Assembly: GCA_022839785.1 (NCBI GenBank)
Contig: JALHJW010000015.1
Span: forward strand, 1 to 52,036
Length of the DNA stretch: 52,036 nucleotides
Direction of reading: 5' to 3'
DNA from: Desulfovibrio sp.
GTDB lineage: Bacteria; Desulfobacterota; Desulfovibrionia; Desulfovibrionales; Desulfovibrionaceae
Shown here: one piece after another, positions 16,671 to 23,155 of the stretch
Position numbering within the stretch: position 1 is the first letter of the stretch
Layout of the letters: each line of letters opens with the position of its first letter
Made by a program: the position numbers and the translations under genes
The notes under the pieces: model-generated
What the model was told of the DNA's origin: nothing
Database searches by the model: none
Seen by the model: only the letters and a program-made list of their open reading frames with translations

Positions 16671-17180
16671 GGCGTCTCCTTGCGCGCCCGGCGGGCCGGG
16701 GCCGGAATGGCGGGCGCGGCGAAAGGCCGCCCCGCGTGCCGCGCAGCCTACGGGGCGCGTCGGCGGCCGGGCGGGCCGGGGCGGCTGGGGGCGGCGTCGG
16801 GGCGGTTCGGGGCCATTGACGCCCCGCCGCGCGCGGCCCTGCCCGGCCGGAACCCCGGCGGGGCGCGGCGCGGGCCGCGGCGGGGCGGCCTTCGCGCGGA
16901 TGTTTTGTGAAAATGGAGAACCCCTGTCGGAACAGGAGGATGGCGCGTCCGCTTGCGAACGGAGTGTTCACCGGTGGAAAAGTTCAGTGATTTCAGGGGG
17001 GAGTCCCTGGGGCGCGGGCGGCGCGGGGCGGAAAAAAATCCGGAACGGGGCGCGTTCCGGCCCGCGCCTTTGCCGGGCGGCCGAATTATCATGGCGTCCG
17101 CCCCGGGGTTGGGGTAGGTTTGTGGGGCGTCCGCCCTGTGGGGGCCCATGGGGCGGCGGAACGGGCGAAGGAGGGGAGCG
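16671..17180. other. 510-bp intergenic region between fibre islet and sensor operon
   Basis: No gene seen. It contains a minus-strand rho-independent terminator (17032-17060) with no gene behind it, a repeated GGCGTCCGCCC (around 17093 and 17129), and the Shine-Dalgarno site of the next plus-strand gene. Promoters of the two divergent units should lie here, but I see no strong sigma-70 match. Confidence 0.5.
17032..17060 (-). terminator. Orphan rho-independent terminator (minus strand)
   Basis: CCGGAACG/CGTTCCGG (17060-17053 with 17047-17040 on the minus strand) is followed by A and seven T (17038-17032). Any leftward transcript from the region to the right would end here before the fibre genes. 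No minus-strand gene precedes it. Confidence 0.6.
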
Positions 17181-18170
17181 ATGCGCAGGGCCTTCCTGAT
17201 CTGGGCGGCGGCCACGCTGGCCGCGGCCGCGCTGCTGGGCTGGCTCGTGCTGCGTCCGGAGCCGCCCCGGCCCCTGGTTATCGGCGTGCTGCTCTTCACG
17301 GACACCAACCTGACCACCCTGCGGGGCTTCCAGGACGGCCTGGCCGAGGCCGGGCTGCGCCCGGAGGCGGAGGCGCGCTACCTCTTTCCCGGCCCGGCCA
17401 TGACCCCGGCGGAGCTGGCGGCCCAGGCCCGGGCGCTGCTCGCGGCGCGGCCGGACCTGATCTTCGCCTCGCCCACCCCGGCCGCCCTGGCCATGAAGCA
17501 GGCCCTGGCCGAGGCCGGGGCGTCCGTGCCCGTGGTCTTCGCGCCGGTCAACGACCCCGTGGCCGCGGGCGTGGTGCGCGACCTGTCGCGGCCCGAGGGG
17601 AGCCTGACCGGCGTGCGTCTGGCCCAGAGCGACGACAAGCGGCTGGAGAGCCTGCTGGACGTGGCCCCGGGCGCGCGCGGCGTGCTCGTGCCCTACAATC
17701 CGGACGACCCCAGCGCCCAGGCCACCCTGGACGTGCTGCGCCGCGCGCGCGGCCAGCTCGGCGTGACCCTGCTGGAGCAGCCCTTCACGGCCGCGAGCCG
17801 CCCGGACGGCCCGGGCTTCCTGCCGCCCGGGGCGCAGGCCGTGTTCCTGCCGCGCGACGGGCTGGTCCTGTCGCGCATCGCGGACTTCGTGCGCCTGTGC
17901 GCGGCGCGCCGCCTGCCCCTCTCCACGCCCCGCCTGGACCAGGTGGAGCAGGGCGCGCTCGCGGGCTACGGCTTCGATCCGCGCGAGGTCGGCCGCCAGG
18001 CCGCGCGCATGGCGCGGCTGCTGCTGGCGGGCCAGCCCGTCTCGTCCGTGCCCGTGGAGACGGCGCACGACTATCTCTTTCTCAACCTGGACAGCGCGGC
18101 CCGCATGGGGCTGCGCGTGCCCGAGCCGGTGGTCCGGCGGGCCGAGCGCGTGATCCGGAGCGCGCCGTGA
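17181..18170 (+). CDS. ABC-type periplasmic substrate-binding protein (TrpX-like)
   Basis: A 329-residue protein with an N-terminal signal/anchor (FLIWAAATLAAAALLGWLVL) and the two-lobed periplasmic-binding fold of the TrpX/PF04392 type: LVIGVLLFTDTNLTTLRGFQDGLAEAG, LIFASPTPAALAMKQAL, VPVVFAPVNDPVAAGVV, RLESLLDVAPGARGVLVPYNPDDPSA. The start at 17181 has GGAGGGGAG upstream. No permease or ATPase is next to it. Its stop overlaps the GTG start of a sensor kinase, which suggests that it delivers ligand information to that kinase instead of to a transporter. The ligand is unknown. Confidence 0.85.
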   Translation: MRRAFLIWAAATLAAAALLGWLVLRPEPPRPLVIGVLLFTDTNLTTLRGFQDGLAEAGLRPEAEARYLFPGPAMTPAELAAQARALLAARPDLIFASPTPAALAMKQALAEAGASVPVVFAPVNDPVAAGVVRDLSRPEGSLTGVRLAQSDDKRLESLLDVAPGARGVLVPYNPDDPSAQATLDVLRRARGQLGVTLLEQPFTAASRPDGPGFLPPGAQAVFLPRDGLVLSRIADFVRLCAARRLPLSTPRLDQVEQGALAGYGFDPREVGRQAARMARLLLAGQPVSSVPVETAHDYLFLNLDSAARMGLRVPEPVVRRAERVIRSAP

Positions 18171-20314
18171 AGGGCCTGGGGAGCATCCTCAGGCGGCACT
18201 ATCTGCTGCTCGCCGTGGGACCGCTGGCCCTGGCCGGGATGCTGCTCGGCGTCTACTTCATGGTCCTCAGCCTGGGCATGGCGCGCGACGTGGAGCAACT
18301 GCGCGCCGGACAGGCGGCGCTGCGCGTGCAGGACGCGGTGGAACGGCTCTTCGGCTCCCTGCGGGACGCGCAGTTGCAGCGCGACCTGGCGGACATGCGC
18401 CCGCGCGAGCGGCGCGAGGCCCTGCTCGTCTTCATGTCCGGCCATCCCATGGTGCGCCGGATCACGCTCATCGGCGCGGACGGCCGGGAACTGCTGGATC
18501 TGTCCGACCATCTGCCGGACCGCCTGGACTCGGGCGAGTCCTGGCGCGAGCGGCCCGAGTTCGCCGTGCCCGCGGCCCAGGGGGAGGCCTACGTCTCCGG
18601 CGTGGTCCGCCATCCGGATTCGGGCGAGCCGGGGCTGAACCTGGCCTGGCCCTTCATGGACCCGGTCAGCGGGCGGGTCCGGAGCGTGGCGGCGCTGCAC
18701 CTGCAGCTCTCCGCGTTGCTCAAGGTGGTGGCGGGCTACGCCCTGCTGCCGGGCGAGACCCTCTTTCTCGCGGAGGAGGACGGCGCGGTGATCGTGCATC
18801 CGGACACCTCCCTGGTTCTGTCCGGGGCCGCGGCCGCGCCGCCCGGCCCCCTTGGCTTCGCCCGCGCGCCCGGCGGAGGCGGCCCGCAGGTGCGCGCCCA
18901 GAGTCTCCTGACCCTGGGCGGGCGGCGTTTCCTCGTGGTGGCGGACCGCTCCCTGTACGAGGCCCTGGGACCGGCCATGAACGGGGCCACCCTGCTGGCC
19001 GCGCTGCTTGTCTCCGCGGCCGGGCTGGCCTTCGTGCTCGCGGCCAGGAGCCGCGAGGTCATCGAGCGGCCCCTGCTGCGCCTCGCCGAGACCGCCCGCG
19101 CCATCGGCGAGGGCGAGGCCGGACGCCGGGCCGGGACCGGCGGCTACGCCGAGGCCGACCTGCTGGCCCGGGCCTTCAACGGGATGACCGACCGCCTGGA
19201 GCGGGCGCGCGAGGTGCTGGAGCTGGAGATGGCCGGGCGGGCCAAGGCGCAGAGCGCCCTGGAGCGCTCCGAGGCGCTGCTCAAACTGCACCTGGACACC
19301 ACGCCCGTGGGCTGCATCTTCTTCGACGCGGCGGGCCGCATCACGGCCTGGAACCAGGCCGCGGAGCGCATCTTCGGCTGGAAGGGGGCGGAGGTCCTGG
19401 GCGGGAACGGGGCGGACGTCCTGCTCCTGCCCGAGGAGCGGGAGCAGATGCTGGAAACATTCCGCGACATCCTGGAGCGCGGCCGGGCCATCACGGTCAA
19501 CCGCAACCGCACCCGGGACGGCCGGATCATCACCTGCGAGTGGCACAGCTCCCGCCTGACCGAGAACGGACAGGCCGTGGGCGTGGCCAGCCTGGTCCTG
19601 GACGTGACCGAGCGGCTGGCCGCGGAAAGCCGCCTGTACGCAGGGCTGCGCGAGAAGGAGACCCTGCTGCAGGAGGTCCACCACCGCGTCAAGAACAACA
19701 TGCAGATCATCTCCAGCCTGCTCAGCCTGCAGGCGGGCAGGCACCCGGACCCGCGCTTCCGCGAGATGGCCGACGAGAGCATCGCGCGCATCCGCTCCAT
19801 GGCCCTGGTGCACGAGAAGCTCTACCGCGCCCGGAGCATGTCCGAGGTGGACCTGGCGGGCTACCTGCAGACCCTGGTGGGCAAGCTGGCCGCCTCCCTG
19901 GGCGAGGGCGGGCGCTTCACCGCCGCGACCGAGTGCGGCGAGGTCAGCCTGGGCATCGGCCAGGCCGTGCCCGTGGGGCTGATCGTCAACGAGCTGGTCA
20001 TCAACGCCTTCAAGCACGCCTTTGCCGGGCGCGCCTCGGGCCTGGTCCGGGTGCGCGCCGAAACGCGGGACGGCGAGGCGGTCCTGACCGTGTCCGACGA
20101 CGGCTTGGGCATGCCCCCGGGCTTCGCGCCGGAGCGCGCCGAGGGGCTGGGCTGGCAGATCGTCACCGGCCTGACCGAGCAGTTGCGGGGCCGCCTGGAC
20201 GTGACCCCGGGCGAGGACGGGGGCGCGACCGTGCGCATCGTCTTCCCCCTGGCCGACCCCGCCCCGCCCCGCCCGGGCCCCGCCGCGCCGGGCGACGCGC
20301 CCGGCGGCGCATAG
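18167..20314 (+). CDS. Membrane sensor histidine kinase (dCache-HAMP-PAS-HisKA_2)
   Basis: A 715-residue kinase. A membrane segment (12-35) and a large periplasmic sensor (about 40-280, dCache-like: LITLIGADGRELLDLS, PEFAVPAAQGEAYVSGVV) are followed by a second membrane segment (NGATLLAALLVSAAGLAFVLAA), HAMP (about 300-350), PAS (about 368-478), a HisKA_2-type dimerisation domain with EVHHRVKNNMQIISSLL (His near 505) and a HATPase_c domain (NELVINAFKHAF, DDGLGMPPGF). GTG start at 18167, overlapping the upstream binding-protein gene by 4 nt. No response regulator is adjacent. The last 20 residues are Pro/Gly/Ala-rich. Confidence 0.92.
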   Translation: MKGLGSILRRHYLLLAVGPLALAGMLLGVYFMVLSLGMARDVEQLRAGQAALRVQDAVERLFGSLRDAQLQRDLADMRPRERREALLVFMSGHPMVRRITLIGADGRELLDLSDHLPDRLDSGESWRERPEFAVPAAQGEAYVSGVVRHPDSGEPGLNLAWPFMDPVSGRVRSVAALHLQLSALLKVVAGYALLPGETLFLAEEDGAVIVHPDTSLVLSGAAAAPPGPLGFARAPGGGGPQVRAQSLLTLGGRRFLVVADRSLYEALGPAMNGATLLAALLVSAAGLAFVLAARSREVIERPLLRLAETARAIGEGEAGRRAGTGGYAEADLLARAFNGMTDRLERAREVLELEMAGRAKAQSALERSEALLKLHLDTTPVGCIFFDAAGRITAWNQAAERIFGWKGAEVLGGNGADVLLLPEEREQMLETFRDILERGRAITVNRNRTRDGRIITCEWHSSRLTENGQAVGVASLVLDVTERLAAESRLYAGLREKETLLQEVHHRVKNNMQIISSLLSLQAGRHPDPRFREMADESIARIRSMALVHEKLYRARSMSEVDLAGYLQTLVGKLAASLGEGGRFTAATECGEVSLGIGQAVPVGLIVNELVINAFKHAFAGRASGLVRVRAETRDGEAVLTVSDDGLGMPPGFAPERAEGLGWQIVTGLTEQLRGRLDVTPGEDGGATVRIVFPLADPAPPRPGPAAPGDAPGGA

Positions 20315-20326
20315 CCGCCGGGCGCG
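20296..20326 (+). terminator. Terminator-like hairpin overlapping the kinase stop codon
   Basis: A 12-bp perfect GC stem (20296-20307 with 20315-20326) encloses the loop CGCATAG, which contains the kinase stop codon. It is followed by a C-rich tract and not by T, so termination efficiency is uncertain. Confidence 0.45.
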
Positions 20327-20452
20327 CCCCCCGCCCGTTCAGCCCCCGGCCCGCACCTTCCCTGGTCCCGTCCCCGTTCCGCCTGCCGCCTGTCCCGCCT
20401 GTCCCGCCGCGTTTCGGGCCGTGTTTTCAAGGCGGCCCGCCCGCGTCCGTTG

Positions 20453-20481
20453 TTGACATTGATACTCATTTTCAATAGAAC
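20453..20481 (+). promoter_or_regulatory. Sigma-70 promoter of the iron/sia operon
   Basis: TTGACA (20453-20458) and TAGAAC (20476-20481) are separated by exactly 17 nt. The Fur-type box fills the spacer, so a bound Fur would exclude RNA polymerase. The transcript would start about 65 nt upstream of the first gene. Confidence 0.75.
20458..20476 (+). promoter_or_regulatory. Fur box
   Basis: ATTGATACTCATTTTCAAT is a 19-bp imperfect palindrome with the TGAtA(n)TCA hexamer pattern of Fur sites (TGATACTCATTTTCA core). It is markedly AT-rich in a region otherwise about 70% GC and lies between the -35 and -10 boxes. The presence of feoB downstream supports iron control by Fur. Confidence 0.75.
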
Positions 20482-20556
20482 CTGCGCCGTGACGCCCCCG
20501 CATCGGGCGCGGCGTCCGGAGGTCCCCCGGAAGATCCTTTTACCTGGAGGTGCGAC

Positions 20557-20871
20557 GTGCGCTCCCTGTTCTTCTGTTCCGCTCTCGCGGCCGTCCTGCT
20601 GACGGCTTCCCTGGCCATGGCCCACACCCCCCTGTGCTCCTGCTTCGACAACGGCGACGGCACCGTCCTGTGCGAGGGCGGCTTCTCCGACGGCTCCTCG
20701 GCCTCGGGCGTGAAGATGTACGTCAAGAGCGCGGCCGGGGCCACGCTCCTCGAAGGCAAGATGAGCGACGTCAGCGAGTTCACCTTCACAAAGCCCCAGG
20801 GCGACTACGTGGTCCAGTTCGACGCGGGCGAGGGCCATCTCATCGAGATCAAGAGCAAGGACATCAAGTAA
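20557..20871 (+). CDS. Small secreted protein, first gene of the iron/sia operon
   Basis: A 104-residue protein with a clear signal peptide (SLFFCSALAAVLLTASLAMA) and predicted cleavage after AMA, which would leave His as the first mature residue (HTPLCSCFDN). The mature part has three Cys (CSC and LCEGG) and a transthyretin-like beta fold (GVKMYVKSAAGATLLEGKM, FTFTKPQGDYVVQFDAGEGHLIEI). The start is GTG at 20557 with TGGAGG 7 nt upstream. It is the first gene after the Fur-type promoter. A periplasmic metal-handling role is likely from position, the N-terminal His and the Cys residues; no family name is known to me. Confidence 0.8.
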   Translation: MRSLFFCSALAAVLLTASLAMAHTPLCSCFDNGDGTVLCEGGFSDGSSASGVKMYVKSAAGATLLEGKMSDVSEFTFTKPQGDYVVQFDAGEGHLIEIKSKDIK

Positions 20872-20933
20872 TTTTTTTTTCGTTCCAAGGTGAGAAGGAA
20901 AATCAATCTCAACAGTCCCAAGGAGGCGACCCG
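20872..20933 (+). other. Spacer with T8 tract between first two operon genes
   Basis: A run of eight T follows the first stop codon directly (20873-20880). Only a weak 5-bp stem (ATCTC/GAGAT) lies before it, so full termination is doubtful, but partial attenuation is possible. The spacer ends in AAGGAGGCGA, the ribosome-binding site of the next gene. Confidence 0.35.
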
Positions 20934-21755
20934 ATGCGCAAGCTGCTCCTGGCCCTGATGCTGGCCCTCGTTTTCCCGGCCGCGGCCAAGGCCCACTTCC
21001 AGATGCTCTACACCCCCGAGATCGCGCTCAGCGAAGGCGGCGAGATGGTCGTCAAGCTCGTCTTCACCCACCCCTTCGAGGCCGGGCACACCATGGACAT
21101 GGGGCCGGTGCAGGAGTTCTACGTGCTGCAGCAGCGCGGCTCCGAGGGCGAGCCCAAGAAGACCGACCTCAAGCCCTTCCTGAAGGAGATCACCTGGAAG
21201 AGCCTGACCAACAGCGGCAAGGCCTACGAGGCCGTGCTGCCCAAGACCGTGGTGCGCTCCATGGGCGACTACGTCTTCGTGGTCGTGCCCTCGCCGTACC
21301 TGGAGAAGGAGGAGGACGCCTACATCCAGCAGATCACCAAGCTGGTGGTCAACGTGGGCGGCGTGCCCGGCAACTGGTCCGCGCCCGTGGGCCTGCCCGC
21401 CGAGATCGTGCCCTTCGACAAGCCCTACGCCAACTGGGAAGGCGGCGTCTTCCGCGGCCGGGTCCTGTCCGAGGGCAAGCCCGTGGAGAACGCGGAGCTT
21501 GAGATCGAGTACCTCAACCACATGCCCGACATGAAGGCCAACGCCTTCGCCGAGAAGGCCGCCGCCACCGCGCCCCACGACTCCATGGTGACCATGGGCG
21601 CCCTGGCCAACGCGCAGGGCGAGTTCGCCATCGGTCTGGCCAAGGCCGGCTGGTGGGGCGTCTGCGCCCTGGGCGCGGGTCCCCAGAAGGAGTTCCAGGG
21701 CAAGGAGCTGTCCCAGGACGCCGTGATCTGGGTCAAGGCCGTCGAGATGAAGTAG
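20934..21755 (+). CDS. DUF4198 periplasmic protein (NikK-like)
   Basis: A 273-residue exported protein: signal peptide LLLALMLALVFPAAAKA, then a mature part starting at His (HFQMLYTPEIALSEGGEMVVKLVFTHPFEAGHTMDMG). This matches the DUF4198 family, whose members serve as periplasmic metal-binding partners of nickel/cobalt or iron uptake systems. A second His cluster is THPFEAGHTM. The C-terminal domain (about 175-273: VFRGRVLSEGKPVENAELEIEYLN) is a carboxypeptidase-regulatory-like beta fold. AAGGAGG lies 7 nt before the ATG. In this operon iron is the likely cargo; that is inference from feoB and the Fur box. Confidence 0.85.
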   Translation: MRKLLLALMLALVFPAAAKAHFQMLYTPEIALSEGGEMVVKLVFTHPFEAGHTMDMGPVQEFYVLQQRGSEGEPKKTDLKPFLKEITWKSLTNSGKAYEAVLPKTVVRSMGDYVFVVVPSPYLEKEEDAYIQQITKLVVNVGGVPGNWSAPVGLPAEIVPFDKPYANWEGGVFRGRVLSEGKPVENAELEIEYLNHMPDMKANAFAEKAAATAPHDSMVTMGALANAQGEFAIGLAKAGWWGVCALGAGPQKEFQGKELSQDAVIWVKAVEMK

Positions 21756-21910
21756 GCGGGACCCCCGCCGTTTCCGGACGCGCCCGCCTCCCCCGGGCGG
21801 GCGCGTCCGGTTCCCGCGCCGCCGGGGGGAGGCGTCCGCGACCCTCTTCCCCGCGCCGCGCCCCCGGTCCGGGAACGCGCCCGGCGCACTCCCGGGAGGC
21901 AAGGAGAACC

Positions 21911-23155
21911 ATGTTGCGACGACTGGCCGACCGGCTGGCGGACCTCGGCGTCCGCATGCAGGTGCGCGGGCTGCTCCTGGCCGGGATGTTCCTGCCCGCC
22001 CTGGCGCTGCTGGTGCTGCTGGAGACCGCGGGGGCGGAGAGCGTGAAGTCCGGCCTGGTGATGTACGCCGCCGCCTTCGTGCTGCTCTACGTCCCGGTCT
22101 GCAAGGGGCTGGAGGACGCGCTCGCCCTGCGCAACATCACCCTGTGCAACAATTTCTGCCGCGGCCTGCAGGAGGGCAGGGGGCTTCAGGACATGCGCCT
22201 GCCCCCGGAAAAGGGCGCGGAGAACGATTTCATCCGCCTCAAGCGCAACATGTACTGGATGGGCCGCGCCCTGCTCGATCGCGAACACCGCATCGCGGGC
22301 ATGCTCGGCGAACTGGAGGAGGCGCAGCGCCAGATCATGGACAGCATCGAATACGCCGGCGCGATCCAGCACCGGGTGCAGATCCCCCAGGAGCGCCTGG
22401 GCGAATTCGTCCCCGGGGGAGCCGTGCTCTGGCGGCCGCGCGACGTGGTGGGGGGCGACTCCTACTGGCTGCGCCGCACCCCGGGCGGGGTTTTCGCGGG
22501 CGTCTTCGACTGCACGGGCCACGGCGTGCCCGGCGCGTTCATCACCCTCATCGCGCACAGCATGCTGGAAGGCCTCAAGGCCGAGCGCCTGGAGGGACGG
22601 CCCGGCGAGGTCCTGGCCCGCCTCAACCGCCGCCTCAAGGCCTTCCTCGGCCAGGACGCGGCGGCCGCCTCCGGACGCGGCGCGGGCGGCGGGCGGTTCA
22701 ACGACGGCCTGGAGATGGGCCTGTGCTGGCTGCCGGACGCGGGCGGCGAGCTGTGCTTCTCCGGTGCGGGCATCGGCCTGTTCGCCGTGCTGCGGGGGGA
22801 GGGCGGGGCCGAGGTGCGCGAGCTGCGCGGCCAGAAGTGCGGGGTCGGCTACGCCGAGGTCCCCATGGACCGCGCCTACGCCGAGGAGCGCCTGCCGCTG
22901 CGCGGCGTCGTCTCCCTGCACCTGTCCACGGACGGCCTCCTCGACCAGGTGGGCGGCGAAAAGGAGCTGCCCCTGGGCCGCAAGCGGTTCGTGAAATTCC
23001 TCGTCGGCCATGCCGCCCTGCCGCTTCCGGAGCAGCAGGCCCGGCTCTGGGAGCTGTTCGAGACGCACCGGGGCTCCGGCGCGCGCCGCGACGACGTCAC
23101 CGTCCTGGGCTTCGCGCCCGCCACCTCCACCACCACCGCAAAGGAAGAGGCATGA
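21911..23155 (+). CDS. siaA: SiaA-like PP2C/SpoIIE phosphatase, membrane-anchored
   Basis: A 414-residue protein. Two membrane segments (about 19-37 and 47-64) are joined by a periplasmic loop of only about 10 residues. A helical linker follows (HRIAGMLGELEEAQRQIMDSIEYAGAIQHRV), then a PPM/SpoIIE-type Ser/Thr phosphatase domain (about 150-405) with its metal-binding motifs: RPRDVVGGDSYW, FDCTGHGVPGAFITLIAHSML, STDGLLDQVGG and RRDDVTVLGF. In SiaABCD systems this enzyme removes phosphate from SiaC. Compared with Pseudomonas SiaA it lacks the large periplasmic sensor. AAGGAG precedes the ATG; the stop overlaps the feoB start (ATGA). The name rests on domain type and on siaB/C/D homologues downstream. 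Confidence 0.85.
   Translation: MLRRLADRLADLGVRMQVRGLLLAGMFLPALALLVLLETAGAESVKSGLVMYAAAFVLLYVPVCKGLEDALALRNITLCNNFCRGLQEGRGLQDMRLPPEKGAENDFIRLKRNMYWMGRALLDREHRIAGMLGELEEAQRQIMDSIEYAGAIQHRVQIPQERLGEFVPGGAVLWRPRDVVGGDSYWLRRTPGGVFAGVFDCTGHGVPGAFITLIAHSMLEGLKAERLEGRPGEVLARLNRRLKAFLGQDAAAASGRGAGGGRFNDGLEMGLCWLPDAGGELCFSGAGIGLFAVLRGEGGAEVRELRGQKCGVGYAEVPMDRAYAEERLPLRGVVSLHLSTDGLLDQVGGEKELPLGRKRFVKFLVGHAALPLPEQQARLWELFETHRGSGARRDDVTVLGFAPATSTTTAKEEA

Noticed and set aside
17120..18166. N-terminal extension that would fuse the sensor kinase to an upstream 349-residue Arg/Gly/Pro-rich segment
   Set aside because: The extension is the shifted frame of the substrate-binding protein; the kinase starts at GTG 18167 in a 4-nt overlap, the usual coupling here.
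20872..20890. Full terminator after the first gene of the iron operon
   Set aside because: T8 is present but the preceding stem is only 5 bp; a full stop would leave feoB without a visible promoter.
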